A stretch of 64,000 bases of DNA, taken from Acanthamoeba lenticulata (taxonomy: Eukaryota > Discosea > Longamoebia > Acanthamoebidae). Under the pieces are notes generated by a model. That model was not told the origin of the DNA. It did not search any database and was given only the letters and a program-made list of their open reading frames with translations. The stretch spans positions 1 to 64,000 of the forward strand of contig NAVB01000040.1 of assembly GCA_002179805.1 (NCBI GenBank), read 5' to 3'. Shown here one piece after another: positions 41,744 through 52,741 of this stretch. Both the position numbers and the translations under genes were made by a program. Position 1 is the stretch's first letter, and each line of letters begins with the position of its first letter.

Positions 41744-43987
41744 ATGGCAGTGCGGGTGGTGGCCGTGGATGTGGGCCGAGGGGGAGATGGTGACACCACA
41801 TCGAGCAGACGCCGAAAAGGCGGTGGAGGCGTGGGGGTCGAGGAGGTCGTGCTCCCGCTCCTCTTTTTCGCCCACGCGGGCCTCGACACCGCGCTAGCCG
41901 GCACCAGCAAGGCCGACCTCAAGCGCACTTGGCTCCAGCAATGCTCTGCGGCCCTTTCCCCTCGAGGTAGCTCTTCTTTTGCCTATCGTGTTTTTTCATC
42001 CGCCCTACAATTGTTGTCAACATTTGATTTCACCAATGCAGGAACGCTGCTGGCGGTGGCGCGAGAGCATTGGATGCTCTTCCTCTTCCCCTCAACCACG
42101 CAAGGCCAGGACCGTGACGACGACTCGGCCGACGAGGGGGACGACACCGCGGCGGCCAAACCCGACTTTAGCTTCATCGAGGTCGACGCACAGTGCCAGA
42201 CCGAGCACGGGCTGCGTGAGACCATCACCTGCCTCGAGTTTGTGTCGCTCGTCGTGGCCCAGGGCGACCACGGCGGCCTGCGCCAGAGCCTGGCCGTGGG
42301 CTACTCGTCCGGGCGCCTCCGGTTCTTCAACGAGGCCGGCAGCCTCCTCATGACCCAGCAGCTCCACCTCGCACCCGTGCGGCGCCTCCGCCTGCGCGCG
42401 GGCGCCTCGATGTACGGCCACGCCCTCGTCGGCGAGCAGAACGAGGACCTCGCCGTCGTGTTTGGCGACGGCGTCGTGGCCACCATCGACGGTCTCTCCC
42501 TCTACTCGGCCCTTCGCGCCTGCTTCTTCTACGCCGACCTGCGCAAGTCGCGCGGCGCGGCCGAGGTGGCGGCCTCCACGCTGGACTATGGCAAGTGGGA
42601 GCTCGTCGGGACCGAGGAGGTCCACGACGTGGCCACCTGCGGGCTCGTCGCCCCGTCGCTCGCCGCCACGCTCGCGTCCGACGGCCCGCTGGGTGGCGCA
42701 GGCGGCGTCGGCAGCAGCGGCGTCGGCGGCGCGGCCGGCATGGGCGACGCCTACGATGACGCCTACGATGGCGGCCCGGTGACGACGGCGGCAGCGGCCT
42801 CGGTGCCCGGCCGGACGCGCCAGCTGCTGGTGGTGGGCAAGCACCCGATGGTCGCCTTTTACCAGGTCGAGGAGCAGTTCATGTCCTTCACCACAGCCGT
42901 TTCGCTGGCCTCGACCGTCGCCACCAAGCTCACTTCGGCCGTCTTCTCGCTGGCCCGCACCTGGTGGGGCGGCGGCGCCGCGGCCAACAAGGAGGAGTGC
43001 GTCGTCCCTTCCTCCTTCCCTTCCCTCTCTGCTGGGGCCCGCAATTTACGACGCACCGCGGCGCCCACAGAGAGGCCGAGCCGCCCAAGCAGACCGAAAC
43101 GCCCGTCACGCTGTCCTTTAACTCGTACCTGAGCGACGCCAAGCGGTACGTCAAGGCCCGGCCCGGGGGCGGGCGGGTCCGGCCTCGAGCTCAGAGCTGA
43201 CAGACCGAGGCGAGGCAGGCAGGTGGGCGGGATCGCGCTCGACCCGATGGGCCACTACGCGGCGCTGACCGACAACCTGGCCCGGGTCCTCCTGCTCGAC
43301 GTGCCGCGCCGCCAGCTGCTCCGCATGTGGAAGGGCTACCGCGAGGCCCAGTGCGCGTGGCTGTGGGCCGAACCGCCGCCGCCTCCCGCCACGCCAACCT
43401 CCTCGTCCCGGTCCGGGTCACCGCGAGGCGCCTCCCGAAGCAGCTCGACCTCGGGCATCGGCTCTACGACTGCTGCTTCTGCTGGCGCCAGCCGAGCGCA
43501 CTCGCCGGCCATGACGCCGATCAAGGCGGGCGAAGGCAGTACGCGACGACGTCCACTTGGTTGTTGCGGCAGCTTGTCACATGACTCATGCGTGGGCCAT
43601 CGTGGGGGACGGGGGGACGGGGAACGCAGCGCTGCCGCTGTATTTGGTCATCTACGCGCCGCGCCGGGGCGTGCTGGAGGTGTGGCACGTGCGACATGGC
43701 GGCCGCGTGGGCATCCTCGACGTCGGGATGGAGGGGTACGTGCGTCCTCGGACACCATGTTTTCTTGTTCTTCTTTTTCTTCTTCGAGGCCTCACTTGTG
43801 TCCCGCGCGTGCGTGCAACAGGCGCCTACTGGCGCCGCCGTGCCCGCTGGGCGCGCCCTCGTTCACAGCTACTTCTGCAGCGACGGGTGTCCCGGCGGCT
43901 GCCGCGCGGTCGCCAGCCTTCCCGCCGCGCTGCTTCTTCCTGGCTGCCGACGGCCGCCTCCTTCAAATCACCCTCCGCTTCTCCTAG
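41744..43987 (+). CDS. Short RAB3GAP2-like protein (Rab3GAP regulatory subunit N-terminal domain only)
   Basis: Start ATG 41744 (MAVRVVAVDVGRGGDGDTTS), about five exons, stop TAG 43985-43987. Matches to human RAB3GAP2 N-terminal region occur in order. They are LAVGYSSGRLRFFNEAGSLL, VGEQNEDLAVVFGDGVVATI, DGLSLYSALRACFF, VATKLTSAVFSLARTWWGG, ALDPMGHYAALTDNLARVLL, LDVPRRQLLRMWKGYREAQC, VIYAPRRGVLEVWHVRHGGR and CFFLAADGRLLQITLRFS. The human protein is about 1,390 residues; here coding ends just after the N-terminal propeller-like domain. RAB3GAP acts as GAP for Rab3 and GEF for Rab18 (family knowledge). Long Gly/Ala loops (42690-42790) are insertions. An intron boundary around 43000-43100 is uncertain. 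Confidence 0.83.
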
Positions 43988-44026
43988 TGCTTGAGAATTA
44001 TAAACTTGGCTCTTCACTCGTTTGCC

Positions 44027-45524
44027 TCATCCTCGTGGCGTCCAGACAGAGGGGAGGGCCGGGATGAACGCGGCCAGATGGTCGCCAAGCCGCTTGCGCA
44101 GCACGTAGGCCTCAACTTCGTGCTCTTGCGCCAGGTCAGCCGGGGCCAGTGGGGCCGCGTGGCCCTCGAATTGCACGCCAAGTGCACGGGGCGGCCCAAG
44201 GTGGCGCATGTACTGGAACAGGACGCGGGCGCGGTCCAGGTGGTAAGCTGCTGTCACGACCACGATCCGCGTCACCTGCAGTGATTCGACCAACTGTGTG
44301 CACCCAAAGACATGTCACGTTAAGCAAGTCCAGTGGGGCGAGAGAGGCAAAGTGAAACGTGCCTCGTAGACGTAGACAACGTTGCCAACGGTGGTCATGG
44401 CAAGCGGCTCCTCCACAACACAGTCCGCTGGCACGCCGTGATCCTCCACGAGGAGGCGCTTCATGACGGCCGCTTCTGTGTTGTGGCCCTTGACAGTCTC
44501 ACCCCCGCTGACGATGATCAGCACGCTGGATTTGCCCTCGTCCTGGCCCTCTTCATCATCGTCATCGTCGTCGTCATCGTCATCACCATGTCCAGAGCTC
44601 TCCTTGGCCTTGGCCCCTGCCGCGTTGCTCTGACGTAGGTCGCGTGTCTCACTTCGCCACACGGCCGCGGCCTTGCGCAAGCGCCCAATCAAGTCGGGCG
44701 TGGGTTGGCCGTCGGGTAGAAGCCGCTTGCCCAGAACCACCACAGCCGTCCGCCCAGCTGCGGCCCTTCTGGGCGTCGGGTGGTTGATCAGCCGCCAGTG
44801 CTCGGGCTGCTCCCATGTGAGGCGCAGCTCCACGTTGGCCTCCTCGGCCTGGGCTGTGGTGATGGCTGTCACCACTTCGGCTGGCAGCTCGCGGTTGGGC
44901 CCGCCTTCCCACAAATCGCCCTTGTTTGTTACAAGTCAGCCAATCCCTTTCATGTAAAGAACAAAGCAGAAAAAAGGTGTTCGTACTGGGCCACCCCGAA
45001 GGGCCAACTTGAAGCCAACGGACGCGCCCTCCGAGTCGTTGAGCAGGTCGAGTGGGACGCGCGTGTGCCAGCGGCCGCCCTCGCCGGCATGATAGTACAG
45101 CGGCCACGCCCGGCTGATGTCCCAAGCGCCCGCCCACTCCTAAGCAGAACATAAAAGAAAAACAAAGTTGTCGGTTACCGGTTGCGTGAATCACGCGGGC
45201 GACGGGTGATGGTCACACGCACAGGGCCTCCAACAAGAACGACGCTGTGGCCATAGGCTGCTGGGATGCCCTCGACTCGCAGACGAAGCGTAGGCCCCGG
45301 CCACGTCCAATCGTCGTCGGCGCCCCCTGGTCGCGGTCCAACTGTGGCCACCAACGAATAATGCTGACTTTAAACATTTAAAAAAAAAAAAACGCGAACG
45401 GGGCGAGAGTACAGGAAGGAGGTGAAAGGGAGGAGCTGCCGTCCGCTCTGTTGATTTGGGCGTTCGAGGAGGCCGGAACCGAGGTCGCCTCCACCCGCAC
45501 CCGTTTGCTTTCCTTCCCACCCAT
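44027..45524 (-). CDS. CBM20 starch-binding domain fused to DUF218 (YdcF/ElyC-like) domain, N-myristoylation motif
   Basis: Start ATG 45524 gives MGGKESKRVRVEATSVPASS; MGxxxS is a classic N-myristoylation signal. CBM20-like exons follow: TLRLRVEGIPAAYGHSVVLV, then EWAGAWDISRAWPLYYHAGE, GRWHTRVPLDLL, GASVGFKLALRGGPV and GDLWEGGPNREL. The tryptophans, 'WD..RA.PL' and 'WEGGPNR' are signature CBM20 positions. The C-terminal half is DUF218: GRTAVVVLGKRLLPDGQPTP, LIGRLRKAAAVW, an Asp run (44550-44580), VLIIVSGGETVKGHNTEAAV, MKRLLVEDHGVPADCVVEE and TRIVVVTAAYHLDRARVLFQ. The stop is TGA 44029-44027. CBM20 binds alpha-glucans; DUF218 proteins occur in bacterial envelopes with unclear chemistry. Together they suggest a membrane-tethered, glycogen-associated protein (inference). 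Confidence 0.8.
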
Positions 45525-45891
45525 GTTGCGCGTTAATTGTGGTGGCAGCAAGAGAAAAAGGTGAGAAATGCAAGCCCTGACGCGATTGGCCAAAATATGG
45601 AATTTATCCTCATTTCGCACCACTAGGGGTGTGCGTCTCTTGCTCGCTGAGGTAAGAACAACAAGCTCGGTTATGAGAATAAGGCGATTTACGCCTAGTA
45701 GTTGTCGAGGAACTAGCGCTCGGGGAAGGAACTCCGATTGTTTAATGACCGAATTGATGCTAGTGGCGCATGCATGATGAAATCCAGCGAACCATCCAGT
45801 GGACGAAGCAACCACACCTCAAGGCACGTGTGCTGCTACTTTCTGGTCCATTCTTAAACGCCTGCCCTCTGAGGGCTTGAAAGCTTTAACC

Positions 45892-46143
45892 ATGAGTCCT
45901 ACCAAACACACCAACAACATGCACTCTGACATTGAAGCTCAGTCCTTTTACCAGCCCCCTGAGTGCTGCTCCTTCACCTTTACGATTGCCCTCACGGCCA
46001 CCTTAGCCTTTGCCTTACTGGTACTTTGCCTGTCCTATAGTACTGCCCCTGTCGCGGCTAACGCACGCCAACTCTCCACGCAGCTGTGGGGAAGCTGCAC
46101 GTTGGCCTCGCTTGCCAGCTTTGCTATCATGGGCGCAGAGTAG
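45892..46143 (+). CDS. Small predicted membrane protein of unknown function
   Basis: MSPTKHTNNMHSDIEAQSFY, then FTFTIALTATLAFALLVLCL as one membrane span, then SYSTAPVAANARQLSTQLWG and a second weaker hydrophobic stretch, ending AIMGAE with TAG at 46141-46143. The frame is open back to ATG 45799 (MDEATTPQG). A separate exon-like ORF at 45568 (MQALTRLAKIWNLSSFRTTR, ending at a GTAAGA donor) could be its first exon, but the phases I tried do not join cleanly. AATAAA at 46196-46201 supports a transcript ending here. Confidence 0.4.
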   Translation: MSPTKHTNNMHSDIEAQSFYQPPECCSFTFTIALTATLAFALLVLCLSYSTAPVAANARQLSTQLWGSCTLASLASFAIMGAE

Positions 46144-46464
46144 CAGGTCACACCAGGGGCTGCAGGCAGGGAAGCAACTTTGTTGTACATGTGTAAATAA
46201 ACAATGCCCGACCCGGGACAACCGCGCGAAGGGCAAGAAATCAAACGAGGCCACAGAAGTTGCGAACTTGTTCATTTTGTGGTGAGATTCACTCATCACA
46301 CAGGACGCGTAGGTCAGCACTCTTGTGGAGGAGGCCAACAGTCAGACCAACACTTGTCTCGTGGCGGGTCGCTGGCGCTGTAGCCGTCGGCGAGAGCAAC
46401 ATCTCGGCTTCGCCATGGCTGGGGCACATCGATGGTGGTGCAGTTGTCACGCTGATGTGGCTGC

Positions 46465-46818
46465 TTAAAGGATGTTCCACTTGCCCGTCCGGTCGTAGGA
46501 AACGAGAGCGCGGCGCACGTTGCGCTTGATCTTGTCGCACTTGTCGTTGCGCATGGAGCGAAGGGCCTCCACGATCTGCTCCTCACGGTGCTTAGGCGAA
46601 CCATCACACAGGGTGTGCAGCACCTGATACCGCACTTGGTCGTTGGGGTCGGCGGTCATCTCGAGCACGCGGTCCCAGATCTGGTCGACCTCCTTGCGCA
46701 CCTTGCACGGGCAGAACTCGCGCAGGGCTTGCAGCCTCTTCCTCGCGTCGGTGGAGTACGAGAGGGTCAACACCTCATCAAAGTCCTCATACACATCGTC
46801 CTGCAGACGGCAGCTCAT
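46465..46818 (-). CDS. Small HEAT-repeat-like protein
   Basis: Intronless ORF from ATG 46818 (MSCRLQDDVYEDFDEVLTLS) to the stop at 46465, 117 residues. Helical pairs DARKRLQALREFCPCKVRKE, VDQIWDRVLEMTADPNDQVR, YQVLHTLCDGSP and EQIVEALRSMRND have HEAT-like patterns (DPNDQVRYQVLHTL is typical of the B helix). The protein ends SYDRTGKWNIL. It has strong coding bias. The function is unknown; it is too short to be a full HEAT solenoid and may be a small adaptor. Confidence 0.7.
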   Translation of the reverse strand: MSCRLQDDVYEDFDEVLTLSYSTDARKRLQALREFCPCKVRKEVDQIWDRVLEMTADPNDQVRYQVLHTLCDGSPKHREEQIVEALRSMRNDKCDKIKRNVRRALVSYDRTGKWNIL

Positions 46819-47041
46819 CTTGTTGTTTTTGTTGCTTATTCAGTTGCTGTTATGGTTGTGTGGCCTTTTTGACCCTTTAAAAAGGAACCAGCTCTTTGAC
46901 TGTTGCTTGAAAGTACTTCAATGCACGAAGTTCACAAAAAAAAAAGGCCAACAATCTGCGCAAAAAAGCGGAATCGTTTTTTGTAGACTTATATTCCAAA
47001 TAATTGCAACTTATTATTTTATTTTTGATTTTAAAGATTGA
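46819..47041. promoter_or_regulatory. AT-rich divergent promoter region
   Basis: 223 bp between the HEAT-like gene (minus) and the amidohydrolase (plus), with AT-rich runs at 46930-47035. It must drive both genes. TTTAAAAAGG at 46875-46884 could be a TATA-like element for the minus gene. Confidence 0.4.
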
Positions 47042-49082
47042 ATGGATGAACGAGTCGTGGTGCTTCGTTGTGGGCGTTTGTTTGACGGCCAGCGTGTATG
47101 GGCAGCAGAGCAGCCACACCGGTGCGTGGTGGTAGTCCTGCGCGGAGAGCACATTATCCAAGTACAGTCCCTCTACCCGGCTGGGGGCTTCAAGGGCTGA
47201 CGAGTGCTGCAGGTCGGGTGGGAAGATGAAGTGCAACTGGGCGGAGAAGGCACTGGACCGGACCCGCGAGTTGTCGATCTCTCCGCCTTCACCATCATGC
47301 CAGGTGAACCTTTCACTCTCCACCAACACAATGCGGTGGTGGCTAACGACAACTGGCCTTGGCCCTTGCAGGCCTCGTGGACTGTCATGTGCATCCGCTG
47401 CTCAACGAAAGCGACTACCAGATGAAGCACCTTTGCCAGTCCTCGGCCGTACGCCTCTCCCTCGGGCTTGCTTGGCCCGCTCAAGACGCTCAAACCTCTC
47501 GTGCTGGACAGTACAAGGCCCTCCGCGGGCTCGCGGTGGTGCAAAAGATGCTCAAGTGCGGGTGGACCACGATCCGAGTGGCGGGCGACGCCGACGTGTT
47601 CTTTGCCGCGCTCGACCTGCGGCGTGCGATCGACGGTCTGTCTTCTTCTCCTCCTCGCGTGCTTGCGTCGCGCCCACATGTGGCCCTTTCCTCACATATA
47701 TCACTCTTCTGAAGAGGGAATCCATGTGGGGCCACGCATCACCGGAGCCGGCCACTACCTCTCGATCACAGGCGGCGGCGGCGACATCAGCACCATCGCC
47801 CCCGAGCACGCGGGCTGCTTCGTCTCTGGTCTCAAGTCTCTTTTCGCACCAAGTGTCTGGGCCTTTCCCCCTGACGCGCGGTTCTTGTGCAGACGGGAAG
47901 GTCGTGGATGGCCCGGAGGAGATGCGCAAGGCCGTCCGGGAGGAGATCAAGTATGGCAGTGATTGGATCAAGGTCTCGCTCCCTGCTCCCCGGTCGCATC
48001 CTCACCTGAGCTCATTCATGATGGTGCCGCGTCTTTGCGCAGTTGTTGGTGACGGGCGCCTACATGGCCATGTCCGGCGGCTCGACCGACGCTCCGCTCT
48101 ACGTGCACTTCAGCCCGCAGGTACCCGCAGCTGCTGCTCGTGTTGCTGTAACGCGGCCGGGAGATGACAACCGCGCGGTCATCTCGGGGAAGCAGGAGCT
48201 GCAGGTGGCGGTCGAGGAGACTCGGCGGCTGGGCAAGTACGTCATGGCGCACGCGCACTCAGCCGAGGGCATCAAACAGGCGGTGCGTTGTCGCAACATC
48301 ACCAGCCAACAAACGTGTGCGACTTTGCTTATGAGACGCTTGCGGACGTACGTTCAGGTGAGAGCCGGTGTGCGTTCGATCGAACATGGCAGCTTCATCG
48401 ATGACGAGGGCATCGAGCTCATGCTGCGCCAGTAAGTCAACGCTCTTGCGACTTGCTTGTGGCCTGCGGCCGAAAGGCGGTACGGGCGATACGTAGGTGG
48501 GGCTGACTCTTGTGGTCTGTGTGTGCAGCGGAACGTGGCTGGTCCCGACGCAGTTCATCGGACTCTATTACAGCTCGATCGCGAGCTCGGCCTCGGCCGC
48601 GAGCCTCAGCAAGATGCTGCAGCTCCAGAAAGAGTGCGCCACGACTCAGCCCCGTCTCAGCTACTGCCCAACGATTGACGTCGCGCATACACACATGCAT
48701 GGACAGGACGGACGAGCAGTCGATCGCGTGCTTGCGCAAGGCCGTCGCGGCCGGCGTCAAGATTGCGTGCGGTTCCGATTACGCCGGGTGGGACCCATCG
48801 TTGAACGTGCGTGAGCTCGAGCTGATGGTGACGCAGCTGGACATGACGCCGCTGGACGCCCTCCGCTCGGCCACGTCTTCGGCTGCCGAGCTCCTGGGCC
48901 CGAGCTGGGAAAAGCGAATCGGGACCATCGAGAGCGGCAAGCTGGCCGACTTGCTTGTCGTGGCTGGCGACCCAAGCCAAGACATCACGGCCCTGCGGGA
49001 CATTCGCGCCGTCTTGCTGGCCGGCTCCGTGGTGCATTCCACCCTGTCTGCGATCCTTCCTGTGGACAAAATCCTACCATAA
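47042..49082 (+). CDS. Metal-dependent amidohydrolase (imidazolonepropionase/prolidase-like)
   Basis: Start ATG 47042 (MDERVVVLRCGRLFDGQRVW), stop TAA 49080-49082, about nine exons. The first donor is after HIIQ and exon 2 gives DPRVVDLSAFTIMP. Metal-site motifs appear in order: GLVDCHVHP (HxH, 47370); KYGSDWIK then LLVTGAYMAMSGGSTD (candidate carboxylated Lys, 47965); GKYVMAHAHSAEGIKQ (His, 48240); VRSIEHGSFIDDEGIELM (His, 48375); KIACGSDYAGWDP (Asp, 48775). The C-terminal part, LDMTPLDALRSATSSAAELL and GTIESGKLADLLVVAGDPSQ, is typical of the family. All catalytic residues are present. The substrate is not defined by sequence; relatives hydrolyse cyclic amides, dipeptides or pesticides. There is no signal peptide, so it is probably cytosolic. 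Confidence 0.9.
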
Positions 49083-49118
49083 AGGCCTGAAACATACGTA
49101 AGAGCTTTATCTTGAAGC

Positions 49119-52100
49119 TTAGAGCGAATCCTCTTCCGCCGTATGATCCACGCTGAAGTTGAGCATGTCACTGGCTTGACTGGTTTGCCCTCGCTGCCGC
49201 CGCCTGTAGGTCACAGCAATAGCGCCCGCAAGGACCGCCACAACAACCAACACGGCCACGGGCACCGCCACCCAAACGGCCACAATCAGACCCAAATTGG
49301 AGTCCGAGCCTCCGCCATCGCCTTTCCCTCCCGTTGCGCCCAGAAGTACACCAAAGTCTGTCACATAAACAGCGTCAGCCTGCGGCTGTGGGGTTCGCTC
49401 GGGGTGGGCCTTCTGTGTTACCGGGATCGTAGGTCAGGCTGGCGTTGAATCGCGCAAAGGACAGCACCAGCTGCGACCGCCCAAGATCCACGTCAAACAG
49501 CACTGCGGGGACGCTGGCAAGGCCTGTGTTCACTTGGCGCACGTGTTGTCCGTCGAGTTCGACCACGTCAACGAGTCGGATCTGGGTCTCTACGAGGCTT
49601 TGGCCGAGCAGAGCAAACGTCGTGACGCCGTCGGTGGAGCTGTCGCCGAGCCTCGTGGCGCTGGGTTGCTCGTGGGCTGATGTCCAGTCGCACCTCCAGC
49701 CGGCTCTCGTCCGGAAGCGCAAGCCAGGGCCAGGCGAACAAGCGAACGGTGAGCTTGGCAAAGGTCGGCGTGATTGTGAAGGCCGTCAGGTTGCCCACGG
49801 ACACGTTGGTCGCCTTGTCAAACAGATCAAACTGGAACTCGACTCGCGCCTCCTCAGCGACGACGGCGTCGCTGCCAAGGCCGAGAGCCGCCGCAAAGAT
49901 GAAGCTTTGGCTCGCGCCCAACGTCGCGTCGGGTGTCACCGCCCTCCATCTGCCTGGAGTCCGAGTCAGCTCGAGGCAAGCAAATCACAGGAGTTTGGGG
50001 TTTACAACCGTTGACAAGAGCGGCCTGCTGCAGGAAGGTGGCCGACACGTTGGCCGCAACCTCGCTGATGCGGGCGACATTGATGCCAACTGCGCTCTCG
50101 ACCTGCGTCGCCCCGTTGTCGTCCTTGGGTACGATCTGCATGCTTGGCGCCGAGAGATTGAACACGAGCAGTGGCGTGTCCACCTGCGGGGTCGTCGCAT
50201 TCGAAGTGATGTAGAGTGGCGATGGCGTGGGCGACACGGACATCGTCGGCGAGGGCGACATGGATGGTGAGTTGGTAGGCGACGGCGAACTCGTTGGTGA
50301 ATTGGACGGTGATGGGGAAGGAGTGCGCGAGCTCGAAGGTGACGGCGTAGCAGAGGGGGAAGGGGATGGCGACGCGCTCGCAAAGCACGGCGCTGGCGGG
50401 GGCACAACAAGGTTGAGTCGTCATGACCAAGGGCACAAACGCGAAAGTATCAAAAGACAGGTACCTGTCGTGGGGGCAGTCGCTGGCCCGGCGACCGAGA
50501 TCGAAAGTAAACCTGTCTCCGATTTGAATATCGTTCCACTACCACAGACGATTGGATTGCCCAACGAGCCTGCGTTGATAAAGCACTGCCCAACGAGATT
50601 CCATAGGCCTGTCACCTTCACACCAAACGCTTCGGTCGAAGTGGAGGAAGAGAACGCCTCAGAACGCGCCCAAGACAGCTTGTGCGACGCGGAAGGTCAA
50701 ACGTTTTACTCACCATCCACGTGATTGGCGATGTTGATGGTCATTACGTCGTTCTGGTTCCAAGTCGAATTGTCCACAAGCACACCTGCCGAATAACAGG
50801 TTATGGATTGACAACACGCAGCAGCCAAGGGCTTTGTGGGGAAAGTTGGGCCGTACCAGCTCGTGCTACGATGTGGCCAACTCCATCTTGGGTCCACTTT
50901 GCGCCACTGCCCACCAATGCGACGCCAGCTGGATTACAACTCATTTTTTTAGTCTCCAGACTTGCGTCCCGTTCTGACTGATGGACAGAGACGCACTTGT
51001 GTTTCCTGGACTGCTTGTGGTGATGTTCAGCGTTCCGTTTTGAGCCCATGTTGCGCTTGAGCTCAGGCGCACGCCACAGGTGGAATCAATGGACAGGTTG
51101 GCCTGGCCATTCTGCACCCAGGAGCCGGATATTCTCACGACCACGGCCGCTGTCCACATGCGCGCATGAGCTCTCAGCACAAAGAAAGCAAAAGGGGAAA
51201 AGCTTAGGTACCTAAGCTCGAGTTGCTGGCTTGCACGTCAAACTGATCGTTTTGCACCCACTGGCCCATAATCACTGCAAACACCAACCAATCGACCATC
51301 AAAAGTCGATGTACATTTCATTCGCAAGAAGCTGGTACCGTTGGCTCCGCCGCTGAGTTGGAGGGAAACACTCGAATTCTGCATCCATTGGCTCGTTGGC
51401 TCCATGGAAATCGCCGCTGCAGAGGGCGACAATCAAAGGAGTTGGCGTTGTGCTGTGCGCAACGATGCCGCTGCGACTGGGAGAGTCCAGGAACGCACCC
51501 TGAGACGAGGACACCTGCAGCTTCAGAGGAGCGGACGGACCCTGAGACCATATGGCATTTGTGCCCAAGTTGAAGCCGAGCGAGTTGGGCCCGTAGTTGA
51601 TGACGTCCAGGCGGTTGAACTGGTTAAACCTCCCAGCCGGGTTTCCACTGGCCAAGGAAATGCCTGGAGCGGTCGGTTGGTTAACAGGCCACATGCCCAC
51701 GACATACTCAGAGCTGTAGGAGGAACGTACAAGTGCTTGGCCCTACACCTAGAGTGATCGAAAGAGGCCCCAGTTGATTCCACACGCTCCAGTACTGCAC
51801 CAACAGCCCTGCGCAGGTGTTTGCACGTTGTGAGGAAGGTTGAGGCCAGAGAGAGCCGTGGAAGGGCTGCCCTTTTTACCTTTTACACCATAGTAAGTGT
51901 TGGAGAGCACCTCGATACTGAGATTGGCGGTTTGAGTGATAACGCTCCCTGAGTCCACTTGAATAACTGGGGAAGGTGTGAATGAGCTTTTCTCAAGGAA
52001 GGGCAGGCATCTTGTAGCGTACATGAGGTTTCGCGAATGTGTAGAGAGCCAGCTAGTGTGACATTTGCGCCAGAGAAGAAAATGGACTTATTTTGCGCCA

Positions 52101-52524
52101 AGCTGAAGTCGAGTATCACATTGGCTGCTCCTCTGCAACGATAATAAATTTTTAAACTTAGGAAACTTATAATAAGTTTCCAATATAATTATAAGTTTCC
52201 TAAGTTAAAAAAAAATAAAAATAAAAAAAAAATGGGCGCACTCGATGATGATGGACTTGTCGCAGAACACGACGGACTCGCTATAAATGCCAGAGTTGAT
52301 GTAGACAGTATCGCCATTACTCAAAAGTGGAATTGCAGCACTAAGCGTTGAAGCCGAACAACCCACAGGGCAGACTTGAACTATGCTCAGGCAGGTAGTG
52401 TCAGCCGTTACAAACAACACGAACAAGCTCATGCGGCGGCTGAAAACGTACAGTACGCAGCCGAACTGCGCCAGCACAACAGTACCAATAGCACCAACCG
52501 AACCAGTATGGCGAGGTTCTCCAT
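49119..52524 (-). CDS. Secreted beta-helix protein with WxQN repeats, Ser-Pro stalk and C-terminal membrane anchor
   Basis: Start ATG 52524 encodes a signal peptide (MENLAILVRLVLLVLLCWRS). After an intron (52465-52380) comes LSAAIPLLSNGDTVYINSGI, YSESVVFCDKSIIIE, a pectin-lyase/chlamydial Pmp-like opening of a right-handed beta-helix. Then short exons repeat a motif near W-x-Q-N. Examples are AIWSQGPSAPLKLQV, SQWMQNSSVSLQLS, GQWVQNDQFDVQ, GSWVQNGQANLSID, ATWAQNGTLNITT, AKWTQDGVGHIVA and STWNQNDVMTIN. A Ser/Pro/Thr stalk (SPSPSATPSPSSSRTPSPSP, 50390-50220) follows, then beta-rich sequence. One transmembrane span (LIVAVWVAVPVAVLVVVAVL) and a basic-then-acidic tail ending EEDSL complete it. Stop TAA 49121-49119. 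It looks like a cell-surface adhesion or recognition protein (inference). It converges with the amidohydrolase 36 bp away. Confidence 0.75.
50218..50400 (-). repeat. Ser-Pro-Thr stalk low-complexity coding repeat
   Basis: Roughly 60 codons of S/P/T/N in dipeptide-like order inside the beta-helix gene, a probable O-glycosylated extracellular stalk. Confidence 0.8.
52155..52206. repeat. Inverted repeat in an intron of the beta-helix gene
   Basis: AACTTAGGAAACTTAT (52155-52170) and ATAAGTTTCCTAAGTT (52191-52206) are perfect 16-bp arms separated by 20 bp. A third partial copy, ATAAGTTTCC, sits in the spacer at 52172-52181. Confidence 0.9.
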
Positions 52525-52741
52525 GGTACGCGTATGTTCTCTCTTCCAGCCGTCTTGCAACGAAGCCAGCTGGCGGAACAGAGTAAACTGGGTGCGGTTA
52601 ACACCAGGCAACATGCGCCCAATCGGAATTGAGGCCTCCTATGACCTCTCACCGTGGTGGTACGGTTTACGGCAACTGTTTAATTTGCTCACAAGCAACA
52701 GTGGAGTTGTAATGACGAGGAAGGCATAGTCACTCTTATAA

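Noticed and set aside
42092..42844. 250-codon minus-strand ORF opposite the RAB3GAP2-like gene
   Set aside because: His/Glu/Gly-rich mirror of GC3-biased codons; the plus strand has a collinear family match.
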